Shown: positions 1 through 10,900 of the stretch, in pieces
Layout: every line of letters begins with the position of its first letter
How positions within the stretch are numbered: the stretch's first letter is position 1
NCBI RefSeq assembly: GCF_000093025.1
Contig: NC_014207.1
Span: 930,001-994,000, forward strand
Source of the DNA: Methylotenera versatilis 301
GTDB lineage: Bacteria; Pseudomonadota; Gammaproteobacteria; Burkholderiales; Methylophilaceae
Length of the DNA stretch: 64,000 nt
Direction: 5' to 3'
Translations under genes and position numbers: made by a program
The notes under the pieces: model-generated
Told to the model about the DNA's origin: nothing
The model's database searches: none
Seen by the model: the letters and a program-made list of their open reading frames with translations, nothing else

Positions 1-708
1 CGCTTTAACCACATTTACGGTAAAGAAAAAGGCTTTGAAGAAAAAGCCGAAGCAGCAATCAAAAAACTAGGCAGCAAGCGCAGTGCTTTGTATGAAGAAA
101 TGCGCAATGCCTATCAACAAAGCGGTGATGAAGAAGCTCTGGATGCCGCTCGCTCATTGATTGAAGAGCAACAAGGCATGAGCATGGGCGATAAAGAGCG
201 CCTGTTGGGCTACTTAGAAGGCGGTGGCAAGATGATTCTGCTTGAGCCTGAGTACAAACTCACGCCAGCTTCAAAAATGCCAGGTTTAGACGGACAGAAA
301 ATGTCCAAGTCTTATAACAACACCATTTCATTGCGTGAACCAGCGGATGTGGTCGCGAAAAAAATCAAAACCATGCCGACAGACCCAGCGCGCGTTCGCC
401 GCACAGATCCGGGTGACCCAGCAAAATGTCCAGTTTGGCAGTTACATGAAATCTATTCAAACACGTCCACGCAAGAGTGGGTACAAGCAGGTTGTAAAAG
501 CGCAAGTATTGGCTGTATAGAATGTAAAGGCCCTGTGATTGATGGCGTGTTAGCTGAACTGAAACCAATTCAAGAACGTGCTGCGCAATACGCTGAAGAT
601 CCTACCCTAGTTAAAAACATCGTCGCTGAAGGTTGTGAAAAAGCCCGTAAACTGGCGCGTGAAACCATGCGTGATGTACGCGATGCGATGGGCTTGAATT
701 ATTCTTAA
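1..708 (+). CDS. trpS: Tryptophan--tRNA ligase, 5'-truncated
   Basis: C-terminal ~235 residues of tryptophanyl-tRNA synthetase, which charges tRNA-Trp in the cytoplasm. The reading frame is open to the first base of the window, so the start codon and the nucleotide-binding HIGH-type motif lie outside. The class I signature KMSKS is intact at bases 298-312, inside GQKMSKSYNN, which is typical of TrpS. The opening residues (RFNHIYG) also match the family. An internal TTG at 88 could be mistaken for a start, but the homology runs upstream of it. It is followed after 21 bp by an SMR transporter gene and then scpA/scpB, probably one transcript. Confidence 0.95.
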   Translation, partial: RFNHIYGKEKGFEEKAEAAIKKLGSKRSALYEEMRNAYQQSGDEEALDAARSLIEEQQGMSMGDKERLLGYLEGGGKMILLEPEYKLTPASKMPGLDGQKMSKSYNNTISLREPADVVAKKIKTMPTDPARVRRTDPGDPAKCPVWQLHEIYSNTSTQEWVQAGCKSASIGCIECKGPVIDGVLAELKPIQERAAQYAEDPTLVKNIVAEGCEKARKLARETMRDVRDAMGLNYS

Positions 709-729
709 GTAAACACAATTGGGGCTTAG

Positions 730-1062
730 ATGAGTCATTGGTTAGCGCTTGCAATCGCAATAATTGCAGAAGTGATAGGAACAACGGCGCTCAAAGCCTC
801 AAACGAGTTTACTCGACTGATACCGTCATTAATTGTAGTGGTCGGTTATGGCACGGCATTTTATTTCATGTCAATTAGTATGCGCGTACTGCCTGTTGGC
901 ATTATGTATGCTATTTGGTCTGGCATGGGGATTGTGCTGATTTCAGTGTTGGGATGGCTGGTCTTTCGGCAGACCTTAGATATGCCAGCAATGATAGGCT
1001 TAGCTTTTATTATTGCCGGTGTCATCATTATTAACGTATTTTCGAAAACTGTAGGGCATTGA
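730..1062 (+). CDS. SMR-family multidrug/cation transporter (EmrE-like)
   Basis: A 110-residue protein with four predicted membrane helices, the normal size for small multidrug resistance transporters, which work as dimers in the inner membrane and exchange protons for cationic drugs or quaternary amines. The essential membrane glutamate is present at E14 in AEVIGTTALK, and the W/G pattern of helix 3 (YAIWSGMG) fits the EmrE/QacE branch. An ATG preceded by GGGG supports the start. The stop codon overlaps the possible TTG start of scpA, so it sits inside the trpS-scpA-scpB run; family members are often mobile, so this may be an insertion into a core operon. Substrate cannot be read from sequence. 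Confidence 0.9.
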   Translation: MSHWLALAIAIIAEVIGTTALKASNEFTRLIPSLIVVVGYGTAFYFMSISMRVLPVGIMYAIWSGMGIVLISVLGWLVFRQTLDMPAMIGLAFIIAGVIIINVFSKTVGH

Positions 1063-1067
1063 GTCTC

Positions 1068-1853
1068 ATGCAAACTCAGCTCACTTTAGATGCGCGCATT
1101 CACGGTGAAGCTTTTACCCAAGTTCCTCATGACCTCTATATTCCGCCAGATGCACTAGAGGTTTATTTAGATGCCTTTGAGGGCCCACTCGATTTACTCC
1201 TGTATTTAATCCGTAAGCATAATCTTGATATTTTGGATATTCCCATGGCTGATTTAACGCGCCAGTACATGGAGTATGTAGAAAAAATGAAGGCAATCAA
1301 GCTGGAGTTGGCGGGTGATTATTTGCTGATGTCAGCGATGTTGATTGAGATTAAATCACGCATGTTGTTACCTAAACCTGCCGAGATCGAGTCTGAGGAT
1401 GACCCTAGAGCAGAGTTGGTGCGCCGCTTAATGGAATATGAGGCGATTAAGCTCGCTGCGCAGCGCCTTGATGAAATGCCGAAAGTAGGCGAGGATATTG
1501 CCGTTGCCAGTGCCTATTATCAGCACATGAGTGATGTGAAACCACCTGAAGTGAGTTTGGATGATTTAACAGAAGCTTGGCGCAATGTGTTAAAGCGAGC
1601 CAGCCACTTTAAGCATCATAAAGTCGGTAAAGCAGAGCTTTCTGTACGCGAACACATGAGTATTATTTTACGTCGATTAAAAGTGGATAATTTTTTAGAG
1701 TTCTCGCAATTATTTGATGTGGCGAAAGATGGCATTCCAAAACTGGTGGTTTGTTTTTTGGCAATTTTAGAGTTAGCGCGTGAAGGCTTGCTACGTATGA
1801 CACAACAAGCGCCTTTTTCGCCGATTTATGTGCAGTTAAATTCTCGCGAATAA
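1068..1853 (+). CDS. scpA: Segregation and condensation protein A
   Basis: ScpA kleisin, which bridges Smc heads and binds ScpB in the chromosome-condensing Smc-ScpAB complex. The N-terminal block FEGPLDLLLYLIRKHNLDI and the acidic/basic helices that follow are diagnostic, and the C-terminal winged helix (VCFLAILELAREGLL) that contacts Smc is present. About 261 residues, normal for the family. I chose the ATG at 1068; a TTG at 1059 in the same frame overlaps the previous stop codon and would add three residues. scpB follows after 9 bp, the usual pairing. No smc gene lies in this window. Confidence 0.93.
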   Translation: MQTQLTLDARIHGEAFTQVPHDLYIPPDALEVYLDAFEGPLDLLLYLIRKHNLDILDIPMADLTRQYMEYVEKMKAIKLELAGDYLLMSAMLIEIKSRMLLPKPAEIESEDDPRAELVRRLMEYEAIKLAAQRLDEMPKVGEDIAVASAYYQHMSDVKPPEVSLDDLTEAWRNVLKRASHFKHHKVGKAELSVREHMSIILRRLKVDNFLEFSQLFDVAKDGIPKLVVCFLAILELAREGLLRMTQQAPFSPIYVQLNSRE

Positions 1854-1862
1854 CTTAGTGTC

Positions 1863-2414
1863 ATGAACGAACCAGAAAATATTACGCAGAAGAAACAAGT
1901 GTTAGAAGTGGCTTTACTCACTTCAACACAGCCGCTAAGCCTAGATGATATGCAAAAGTTGTTTGCAGACCGTATGGAGCGCGCCACATTGCGTATGCTT
2001 CTGGATGAACTCAAGCAAGATTGGGATGCGCGCACCATGGAATTGGTGCAGGTTGCAACGGGTTATCGCTTTCAAGCACGCGCCGAGTACACTCCTTTTT
2101 TAGCGCGACTAAATCCAGAAAAACAATCGAAATACTCACGAGCTGTCATGGAAACATTGGCGATTATTGCCTATAGACAGCCTGTGACGCGCGGCGACAT
2201 TGAAGAGATTCGCGGCGTGGCTGTAAATCCTAATGTGATGCGCCAGTTACAAGAGCGTGATTGGGTAGATGTGGTGGGGCAGCGCGAAGTGCCTGGTCGC
2301 CCTTCATTGTACGCAACGACAAAGCATTTTTTAGATGACCTTAATTTGAAGTCGCTTGCTGAGCTGCCGGCAATGGAAGATTTTGTGAAAACTGAAACGC
2401 AGCTGGATTTATAA
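1863..2414 (+). CDS. scpB: Segregation and condensation protein B
   Basis: ScpB, the dimeric winged-helix partner of ScpA in the Smc complex. The conserved core ETLAIIAYRQPVTRGDIEEI is present, followed by the second winged helix and GRPSLYATTKHFLDDLNL, both standard for the family. Length 183 residues, within the usual 170-210. It lies 9 bp after scpA and is probably co-transcribed with it; rluB follows after 121 bp, a common arrangement in Gram-negative bacteria. Confidence 0.93.
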   Translation: MNEPENITQKKQVLEVALLTSTQPLSLDDMQKLFADRMERATLRMLLDELKQDWDARTMELVQVATGYRFQARAEYTPFLARLNPEKQSKYSRAVMETLAIIAYRQPVTRGDIEEIRGVAVNPNVMRQLQERDWVDVVGQREVPGRPSLYATTKHFLDDLNLKSLAELPAMEDFVKTETQLDL

Positions 2415-2535
2415 TAAGCTTTCCGACTGAATTTTGTAGCTATTTTAAAACTGATTTTTAAACTAGCCGATTTAATCTGAGGCGATTTCCACTAACTGCG
2501 GTAAAATGCGCTTTTGCAATCAATAGTTTATCAAT

Positions 2536-3660
2536 ATGGCACGTCCTTTTAAAACGCAACGCGACCCGCAAGCGACTCCTCGTCGCCCTAAAACTAATTT
2601 TACTAAATTAGACGCAGACCCCAACGCCCCACCAGAACCAACGCAACGCTTACATAAGTTATTGGCGCTGGCTGGTTTAGGCTCACGCCGTGATATGGAA
2701 ACGCTCATTTCTAGCGGTCGCGTTACTGTGAATGGTGCGCCAGCAACACAAGGTCAAGGTGTGACGCAATTTGATACAGTGCGCTTAGATAGCCGCCCAG
2801 TCAAACTGCCATTTATAGCTGAATTGCCGCAAGTATTGATTTACCATAAACCTGAAGGTGAAATCGTCAGTCAAGATGACCCTGAAGGTCGTGCGAGCGT
2901 GTTTGATAAATTGCCAAAAGTGAAAAATGGTAAATGGATTGCCATCGGTCGTTTGGATATGAATACCAGCGGTTTACTGATATTTACTACGTCAGGCGAG
3001 TTGGCAAACCGTTTTATGCATCCACGTTACGAAGTTGAGCGTGAATATGCAGTGCGTATTTTTGGTGAGTTGACCGAAGGCCAAATGACGCAGCTTAAAG
3101 AAGGTATCGAGCTAGAGGATGGCCCAGCGAACTTTGATAGCATTAGTGCGCAAGGTGGTGAAGGTGCAAATCACTGGTACCAAGTTATTCTGCGAGAAGG
3201 CCGTAATCGAGAAGTGCGCCGTTTGTTTGAAGCATTTCAATTGCCCGTGAGTCGCTTGATGCGCGTACGCTTTGGCCCAGTGAATCTACCTCCACGCGTT
3301 AAACGCGGTACCATGTTGAAGCTTGAACAAAAAGAAGTGGTTGGCTTGCTAGAATGGGCAGATTTACCTGTACCAAGCGCACCGTTAAGACAGCTTACAC
3401 AGCGTGAAAAGCTGAAAGCCACAACCGTGTTTATGCCTAAAGTGCGTAAGCAACGCATTAGCGCGTTAGATCGCGTGCCACGTACAGATGGCGAACCTTA
3501 TAGCAAAAAACCTAGTGTTGCGCGTAAAGAAGCGCCGAAAAAGCCAGCACCGAGAAAAAGTGAGAATCGTAGAGTTAGACAAACCAGCGATTTACCTGCG
3601 CCAGATGCTCAAAAAGCAGGCATGCAAAAGAAAAGCGATAGAAATCGTGGTCGCGGTTAA
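2536..3660 (+). CDS. rluB: 23S rRNA pseudouridine(2605) synthase
   Basis: RluB-type pseudouridine synthase, which isomerises U2605 in 23S rRNA. It has an N-terminal S4 RNA-binding domain (about residues 37-80, RLHKLLALAGLGSRRDMETL) and the RsuA-family catalytic domain with the nucleophile D141 in GRLDMNTSGLLIFT. The order after scpB favours RluB over RluE/RluF/RsuA. The tail from about residue 290 onward is a long, basic, low-complexity extension rich in Lys, Arg and Pro, as seen in many betaproteobacterial RluB proteins; it probably binds RNA non-specifically. A strong terminator follows the stop. Confidence 0.92.
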   Translation: MARPFKTQRDPQATPRRPKTNFTKLDADPNAPPEPTQRLHKLLALAGLGSRRDMETLISSGRVTVNGAPATQGQGVTQFDTVRLDSRPVKLPFIAELPQVLIYHKPEGEIVSQDDPEGRASVFDKLPKVKNGKWIAIGRLDMNTSGLLIFTTSGELANRFMHPRYEVEREYAVRIFGELTEGQMTQLKEGIELEDGPANFDSISAQGGEGANHWYQVILREGRNREVRRLFEAFQLPVSRLMRVRFGPVNLPPRVKRGTMLKLEQKEVVGLLEWADLPVPSAPLRQLTQREKLKATTVFMPKVRKQRISALDRVPRTDGEPYSKKPSVARKEAPKKPAPRKSENRRVRQTSDLPAPDAQKAGMQKKSDRNRGRG

Positions 3661-3690
3661 TTAGAGCTAAGTCTCACATCAGAAAATCTT

Positions 3691-3727
3691 AAAAGGGTGA
3701 TTCTAAAGTTTAGAATCACCCCTTTTT
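3691..3727 (+). terminator. Rho-independent terminator after rluB
   Basis: The left arm AAAAGGGTGATTCTA and the right arm TAGAATCACCCCTTTT pair with one bulged base around a short AAGT loop, followed by a run of T. It lies 30 bp after the rluB stop and separates it from the convergent methyltransferase gene; the A-tract on the other side could make it work in both directions. Confidence 0.88.
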
Positions 3728-3758
3728 TTATACCAATCTAGTTTTATACTAACCTAGA

Positions 3759-3790
3759 TTTAAGCCCTAAGTTTAAGCCCTAGGTTTAAG
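3759..3790. repeat. 13-bp tandem repeat at convergent gene ends
   Basis: Two adjacent copies, TTTAAGCCCTAAG and TTTAAGCCCTAGG, followed by a partial third copy TTTAAG that runs into the stop codon region of the leftward methyltransferase gene. Copies differ at one base. This looks like local slippage; no function is evident. Confidence 0.7.
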
Positions 3791-4964
3791 TTTTAGCTAA
3801 GCGCCACAATGAGGTTACTTCAGCTTTGCGAGCTGCATGTAAAGGATCGGTAGCATCAAGTGTCTTGCCATGTCTTGCTTTGGTATCAGTTCTTTCGATG
3901 ACTTTTAAGCCAGCTTCGTCAATCCAGCCTAGCAATTCTTCGCGTGTTCTTAGGCCTAAAAGTTCAGCAAAGTTAGAAAGAATCAACCAGCCTTCACCAT
4001 TGGTATTTAAGTGCGCATTTAAGCCATTTAGAAAGCCTTTTAGCATTTTACTTTTTTCATCGTAAATCGCAGACTCTAGCGCAGAACTAGGGTGCGCAGG
4101 TAACCACGGCGGGTTGCAGACGATTAAATCTGCTTTGCCATATTCTGCGCTTGGGAATAAATTCGCTTCTACCAATTTCACATTGTTTTTTAAGCCTAGC
4201 AGATTGACGTTTTTCAATGCGCAATCCAAAGCGCGGTGCGAGTTGTCTGTGGCAATGATATTAGTAATGCCGCGATTCGCTAAAATAGCCGCTAACACGC
4301 CCGTACCAGTACCAATGTCAAAAGCCAAGTTGCATGGAATTGGCAACGGTGTGACGTCAACTAAGTCTAAATATTCGCCGCGAATTGGTGAGAATACACC
4401 GTAGCTTGGGAATATTTTATTGTTGATGACTGGGATATCGACACCATTTTTGCTCCATTCATAAGCGCCAACTAAGCCCAAAATCTCACGTAAAGACACC
4501 ACAATAGAATGCGTACTTTTACCGTAAGCATGCTCACAAGCAGCTTTTACATCAGGTGCACGGCGTAAACTGATGTTGTAGCCTACGTTTAACTCAATCA
4601 CTAACATGCCTAAAATACGCGCTTTTTGTGACTGCGCTTGGCGATGCAAATGAAATGCTTCCAGCATGGATTCTGCTGGCTTTTTCGGCTTTTTACCTGG
4701 TCGGTCTATACGACGTGAAAGTGCTTGTAACAGCATTTTGGCATTTTGAAAATCACCGCGCCAAAGCAAGGCAGTACCTTCGCAGCAAAGCTTGTAAGCA
4801 TCATCGGCTTTAGTGGTGTCGTCAGCAATTTGAACGCGTTTAGGCACTGGCGCAGCATTTTCAGAATGCCAAGTACCTGTTTTGGTTTTGTTGGCTTCTT
4901 GCCAGCTAATGGTGTTGTTAACGGCTGGACTGTCAATGGTTGGCTTGGTTGTTTGTGTGTTCAA
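3786..4964 (-). CDS. Class I SAM-dependent methyltransferase (PrmC/RlmG-like)
   Basis: A 392-residue protein with a methyltransferase fold in its C-terminal half: SAM-binding motif I FDIGTGTGVLAAIL and motif IV CNPPWLPA. The NPPW form replaces the NPPY of PrmB/PrmC, and such motifs occur in enzymes that methylate amide or exocyclic nitrogens in protein or RNA. The N-terminal ~150 residues, rich in Lys and helix-forming residues, match nothing I can name and may choose the substrate. The only upstream start in frame is TTG, 8 bp after prmB on the same strand, so it is probably translated from the prmB transcript. The substrate is unknown; rRNA or a ribosomal protein would fit the neighbour. 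Confidence 0.75.
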   Translation of the reverse strand: MNTQTTKPTIDSPAVNNTISWQEANKTKTGTWHSENAAPVPKRVQIADDTTKADDAYKLCCEGTALLWRGDFQNAKMLLQALSRRIDRPGKKPKKPAESMLEAFHLHRQAQSQKARILGMLVIELNVGYNISLRRAPDVKAACEHAYGKSTHSIVVSLREILGLVGAYEWSKNGVDIPVINNKIFPSYGVFSPIRGEYLDLVDVTPLPIPCNLAFDIGTGTGVLAAILANRGITNIIATDNSHRALDCALKNVNLLGLKNNVKLVEANLFPSAEYGKADLIVCNPPWLPAHPSSALESAIYDEKSKMLKGFLNGLNAHLNTNGEGWLILSNFAELLGLRTREELLGWIDEAGLKVIERTDTKARHGKTLDATDPLHAARKAEVTSLWRLAKT

Positions 4965-4972
4965 AATAATGC

Positions 4973-5878
4973 CTATATAAGCTGTGACTTGGTGAGTAAA
5001 AATACAAATTCGTTACCTGACGAAACTTCTAGCCAGTTAAATATAATGTTTGGGTATGCGGCTTCTAGCGCCTCACGATTGTGGCCGATTTCAACAATCA
5101 ATATGCCGCCATCATTTAAGTAGTTTGCGGCTTCACGCAGAATGGTGTGCGTGTGGTCTAAACCCGCATCACCGCTACCCAGTGCTAGCTGTGGCTCGTT
5201 CTGATATTCCTGTGGCAATGCTGCCATGGATGGCGCATCTACGTAAGGTGGATTGCTGATGATTAAATCGTACTTTTTGCCTTTGAGCGCCGTGAACATA
5301 TCAGACTTAATCGCCGTGACTTGCTCTTGTAGGCTGTAGTTTGCAATATTGATATTAGCAACATCAATGGCATCCTGCGAAATATCAATCACATCAATTT
5401 CTGCATTTGGAAACACGCTGGCGAGCAATATGCCTAAGCAACCGCTGCCAGTACAGATGTCGGCAGCGCTCTCGACCATTTCAGGAAACTCAATCCACGA
5501 GCTTAAGCCGTCAGCTAACAGTTCAGCAATGAATGAGCGAGGAATCAACACGCGTTCATCTACATAGAATTTCAAACCTTGTAGCCATGCTTCTTTTAAG
5601 AGGTAAGCCGTGGGCGTGTGCTTGGTAATGCGCTTTTCGATAAAGTGAGCTAGTTTGATGCGTTCGTCCGCAGTGATGCGTGCGTCTAAAAAGTTGTTGA
5701 GCGTATCCATAGGTAGATGCAAGCCACTCATGATGAGCCACACAGCTTCATCGTAAGCGTTATCAGTGCCGTGACCGTAAAACACGTCAGAAGCTTCGAA
5801 TTGGCTTACAGCGTAACGTATCCAGTCGCGGATGGTAAATAGCTCACTAGTAGCCGAAATTTGTGTATTGTTTGCCAT
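4973..5878 (-). CDS. prmB: Ribosomal protein uL3 N5-glutamine methyltransferase
   Basis: PrmB methylates a glutamine side chain of ribosomal protein L3. The SAM motif is CTGSGCLGI (residues 142-150) and the amide-binding NPPY motif is at 209-212 (NPPYVDAP); the block ending EPQLALGSGDAGLD is typical of PrmB and the wider HemK family. 301 residues, close to the E. coli enzyme. It is 8 bp downstream of dapE and followed by a second methyltransferase after 8 bp. PrmB is preferred over PrmC because prmC normally sits next to prfA and has a shorter N-terminal domain; dapE/prmB adjacency is common in betaproteobacteria. Confidence 0.88.
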   Translation of the reverse strand: MANNTQISATSELFTIRDWIRYAVSQFEASDVFYGHGTDNAYDEAVWLIMSGLHLPMDTLNNFLDARITADERIKLAHFIEKRITKHTPTAYLLKEAWLQGLKFYVDERVLIPRSFIAELLADGLSSWIEFPEMVESAADICTGSGCLGILLASVFPNAEIDVIDISQDAIDVANINIANYSLQEQVTAIKSDMFTALKGKKYDLIISNPPYVDAPSMAALPQEYQNEPQLALGSGDAGLDHTHTILREAANYLNDGGILIVEIGHNREALEAAYPNIIFNWLEVSSGNEFVFLLTKSQLI

Positions 5879-5886
5879 GACGTTCT

Positions 5887-7385
<1,499 letters not shown>

Positions 7386-7565
7386 AGAATAGTGTTTAAA
7401 ATAAACGTTTTATATTAAAAACGCATTTTACAGCAATACGCCAGAGAAATAACCCAAAGTGCAGAGATTGTGCTGATAAGTTGGCATAATCTAGATGCGT
7501 AGGTTTGAATTTCGCATTTAAATATAGCGTTGAATGCTAATGAATCAAGCCTGCTCTATACGATG

Positions 7566-9698
7566 CTAGGTTTCGTTGAGTTCTTTAAAAAACAATTGAC
7601 CGTTTTCAGTAAAGTTAAGGTCTAAGTTTTTTAGCAAGCTGATTAGACGCTCTTCAGGAAGTGGGCGGGAGATAAAATAGCCCTGCATCTCATCACAGCC
7701 TAGGTCCGCTAATAGTACGCGCTGACCTTCAGTTTCAATGCCTTCAGCGACGACATTTAAATCTAATGCATGGGCAAGTTCAATCACTGCTTGAATCACG
7801 CCACGTGTTCTATTATTTGTTTCTATATCTTCAATAAATGTTGGATCAAGCTTTAATTCGCTGACTTGCCATTTTTGAAGATTCGTTAAGCTGGACGAAT
7901 ATGTACCAAAGTCATCAAGCGTGACTTTGATGCCAGCTTCTTTAAAACGCGCGAGTTGATTGTTGAATATCGCTTGATTCTTGAGTGCTGTAGATTCAGT
8001 CATTTCAATGATTAAGCTTGTTTTAGGCAAATCATATCTACTTAGCATGGCATTGATATTGCTGACTAAGTTTGCATTGATCATTTGCTGATGCGATATA
8101 TTGACTGAAATATTGAATGGAATACTTAAGCTTGTTAATTGTTGCAATGTGCGGCAACTTTCTTCAATCACCCAGTCACTAATCGCATAACTTAGGCCAA
8201 ACCTATCTGCCGCAAGCATGAAGTCACCTGGGTACAATAAACCTTTTACTGGATGATTCCAGCGTAATAGCGCTTCTGCACCTACGGGTTCTCTGGTGAT
8301 GCTATCAATTTTAATTTGGTAGTGAAGTGTTAGCTCATCATTCGCTAAGGCATTTTTTAAATCATGCTGCATTTCAAGCAGATGATCTGCTGCAGATGCG
8401 ATTTCACTATCAAAAAAGCGATATTGATTTTTCCCATCTTTTTTAGCGCGATACATAGCGGTATCGGCAGCGCTAATGAGCTGTTGAATGTTCCCGTCTT
8501 TAGGGTAAATTGCGACGCCAGCGGAAATTGAGAGGTGTACTTCAGAGTGATTGATAGTGCATGATTCGCGCACTGCGCTCACCATGCGCTCAATCACTGT
8601 GATGCAGTCTTCATATGAATCGACTTCTTCAATAATGGCGATAAACTCATCACCACCAATTCGTGCCACTTCGTCGCAGCCGCGTACTGCTGTGACTAAT
8701 CTTCTAGCGACCTTTTGTAAGGCTAGATCGCCAACTTGGTGACCCAAAGTGTCGTTGATTTGCTTAAAGTTATCAACATCTATAAAAGCCACCGCTAAGC
8801 TAGCGCCATTTCTATCACATCTTCTAGTGGCAGCTTCTAAGTGTTGCATCAAAGCTCTGCGATTAGGTAACTGCGTTAATGTATCGACCAAGGCTAGGCG
8901 ACTTGTCTCTTGAGCGTTTTCGCTTTTTAATGGATTGAATTTAAATGTATCGTAGCCAAACTTATCATAAAAAATAGCCACAATGAACCCTGCCAAGAAT
9001 AAACAAATTAGACCTAGTGCAATAGTCACGCCTAATAACGTGCTATCAAGTTGTGCGTTTGTAACACTATAGGCATTTAGCGGAACTTCAATCGATGCCA
9101 TATACACTAGATGTACACCAGTGATTGCTAATGAGGTTAAAACTGCAAAAATAGATTTGGTTAGTAATTGATACTTGCCAGAGTAGTTTTTAATCCAAAA
9201 GAATATAAGGATGCTGAGTAAGGTGACCGAGAAAGTGGTAATGAGCGCAATTGAGCTAATCAATGGGGTAAATGTGACAGCAGGCTGAATCTCCATTGAG
9301 GCTATGCTGAAGTAGAAAATGGTATAAGCAGAAATGCTGGCAATCAATCCACCAATAATCAGTGTGTTGGCTGGGAGTGTTTTTTGGCTTGAGATATGTA
9401 ATACGATTGCTGAGAATAAAAGCGCAGCAAGCCAAGCGAGTGCTAAATAGATTACTGTGAAGCCTGTGGATTTAATGACTGGAAAGGCCAGCACATCAAT
9501 AAAATGAATTACCCACAAACTAGAGCCGACGGTGATGCTGCTATACACCAGTAAGCTTTTTTTGTCATTAACTTGTGATTTATATAGCTTGCCGACTAGA
9601 TTGAAGGTAAGTAATACCGCAAAATAGCCCAGTAGCATAGAAAGCACGATTAATTTTATATTGTAATGACTCATTGTGACTGGATTATCTAAGCTCAT
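7566..9698 (-). CDS. MHYT-GGDEF-EAL membrane protein (cyclic-di-GMP turnover)
   Basis: 710 residues. Seven membrane helices (about 15-245) form an MHYT-type sensor, with histidines in WVIHFIDVLAF (H65) and GVHLVYM (H196); the second repeat has lost its His-Tyr (FYFSIASME), so the proposed metal site is degenerate. The diguanylate cyclase domain follows, with intact GGDEF (348-352), the metal-binding FIDVDNFK and an allosteric RxxD inhibition site (339-342). The phosphodiesterase domain has EALLRW (475-480), EMTES, DDF (595-597) and EGIET, though DFGTG reads DFGTY. Both activities look possible. The gene stands alone between dapD and the arsC-like/dapE/prmB group and probably has its own promoter. 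The trigger signal is unknown; gas or metal sensing is suggested for MHYT domains generally. Confidence 0.9.
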   Translation of the reverse strand: MSLDNPVTMSHYNIKLIVLSMLLGYFAVLLTFNLVGKLYKSQVNDKKSLLVYSSITVGSSLWVIHFIDVLAFPVIKSTGFTVIYLALAWLAALLFSAIVLHISSQKTLPANTLIIGGLIASISAYTIFYFSIASMEIQPAVTFTPLISSIALITTFSVTLLSILIFFWIKNYSGKYQLLTKSIFAVLTSLAITGVHLVYMASIEVPLNAYSVTNAQLDSTLLGVTIALGLICLFLAGFIVAIFYDKFGYDTFKFNPLKSENAQETSRLALVDTLTQLPNRRALMQHLEAATRRCDRNGASLAVAFIDVDNFKQINDTLGHQVGDLALQKVARRLVTAVRGCDEVARIGGDEFIAIIEEVDSYEDCITVIERMVSAVRESCTINHSEVHLSISAGVAIYPKDGNIQQLISAADTAMYRAKKDGKNQYRFFDSEIASAADHLLEMQHDLKNALANDELTLHYQIKIDSITREPVGAEALLRWNHPVKGLLYPGDFMLAADRFGLSYAISDWVIEESCRTLQQLTSLSIPFNISVNISHQQMINANLVSNINAMLSRYDLPKTSLIIEMTESTALKNQAIFNNQLARFKEAGIKVTLDDFGTYSSSLTNLQKWQVSELKLDPTFIEDIETNNRTRGVIQAVIELAHALDLNVVAEGIETEGQRVLLADLGCDEMQGYFISRPLPEERLISLLKNLDLNFTENGQLFFKELNET

Positions 9699-9927
9699 AC
9701 AGAGTTAGAAAATGCCTCTAAAGTTAGTTAAATGAGTTATTGCAATGTCTATGCCATACTAAAAATTCTGTTTCTATAGATGTGAAAAAGGCTGCAGAAG
9801 CTTATGAGAGCTTACTTGCAGCCTAATAATACAACGGTGTTAGTTAAGTGTTAGTAACTGTTAAGAATATGTAACTGTCGAAATTATGACAACTGTGCAT
9901 GCCAACTAGGCATTAAATACAGTGTAG

Positions 9928-10755
9928 CTAAATACCACGTAATAATTCGTTAATGCCAACTTTGCCCAGTGTTTTCTCGTCCACTTTTTTAACAATCACT
10001 GCGCAATAAAGACTATAGCTACCATCTTTTGAAGGTAAGTTACCTGAAACAACCACTGAACCAGAGGGGATGCGACCATAAGTGACCGTACCTGTTTCGC
10101 GGTCGTAGATTTTGGTTGATTGACCGATGTAAACACCCATAGAAATCACACAGTTATCTTCTACAATCACGCCCTCAACGACTTCAGAGCGTGCGCCGAT
10201 AAAGCAGTTGTCACCAATAATCGTTGGACCAGCTTGAATTGGCTCTAATACGCCACCAATACCAACGCCACCGCTTAAATGTACGTTCTTACCGATTTGT
10301 GCACATGAACCTACTGTTGCCCATGTATCTACCATTGTACCCTCGCCAACGTAAGCGCCGATGTTGACGTAGGAAGGCAGTAACACTGCATTTTTACCAA
10401 TGAATGAACCACGACGCACCATTGCATTTGGCACGACACGGAAACCACCAGCTTTGAAATCTTCTTCAGTGTAATTAGCAAATTTTGGAGGTACTTTGTC
10501 GTAGTATTTAGTGCAGCCGCCATCTAACAAAGTGTTATCTTCTAGGCGGAATGAGAGCAATACAGCTTTTTTCAGCCATTGGTGAGTTTCCCAGTTTTGG
10601 CTATCGCCAATACGAGAAGCAACACGTAGCTTGCCGGCATCTAAATCTGCAATTAAAGAAGCGACAGTTGCTTTAATTTCAGCAGATGCATTGCTAGGGT
10701 TGATATTAGCGCGGTCTTCAAAGGCCGCTTCGATAATACTTTGACGTGGATCCAT
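9928..10755 (-). CDS. dapD: 2,3,4,5-tetrahydropyridine-2,6-dicarboxylate N-succinyltransferase
   Basis: DapD transfers succinate from succinyl-CoA to tetrahydrodipicolinate, committing carbon to the succinylase branch of lysine/DAP synthesis. The 275-residue length matches E. coli DapD. The central region is a left-handed beta-helix made of hexapeptide repeats (for example [20 protein letters not shown]), and [20 protein letters not shown] is family-typical. With dapE downstream this shows that the organism uses the succinylated DAP route. The 145 bp upstream hold the neighbouring gene's terminator, so dapD should have its own promoter there. Confidence 0.96.
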   Translation of the reverse strand: MDPRQSIIEAAFEDRANINPSNASAEIKATVASLIADLDAGKLRVASRIGDSQNWETHQWLKKAVLLSFRLEDNTLLDGGCTKYYDKVPPKFANYTEEDFKAGGFRVVPNAMVRRGSFIGKNAVLLPSYVNIGAYVGEGTMVDTWATVGSCAQIGKNVHLSGGVGIGGVLEPIQAGPTIIGDNCFIGARSEVVEGVIVEDNCVISMGVYIGQSTKIYDRETGTVTYGRIPSGSVVVSGNLPSKDGSYSLYCAVIVKKVDEKTLGKVGINELLRGI

Positions 10756-10812
10756 AATGCTCTCAGAGATAGTTGATTTAATAAAAGCGTTATTTTAACC
10801 TAAAGTGAGCTT

Positions 10813-10861
10813 TCGCCAAAAACAAAGCGCATATCAGATATTTAATATCCGATATGCGCTT
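10813..10861 (-). terminator. Terminator after the M48 protease gene
   Basis: Arms AAGCGCATATC and GATATGCGCTT enclose a second stem (GATAT/ATATC), giving a nearly continuous hairpin with one A-C mismatch. Read leftward it is followed by TTTGTTTTTGG. It lies 40 bp after the stop of the M48 lipoprotein gene and upstream of dapD, separating the two units. Confidence 0.85.
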
Positions 10862-10900
10862 GAATTAACTTCTAGCTAGCTATTCTTTGGCTAGACTTGC

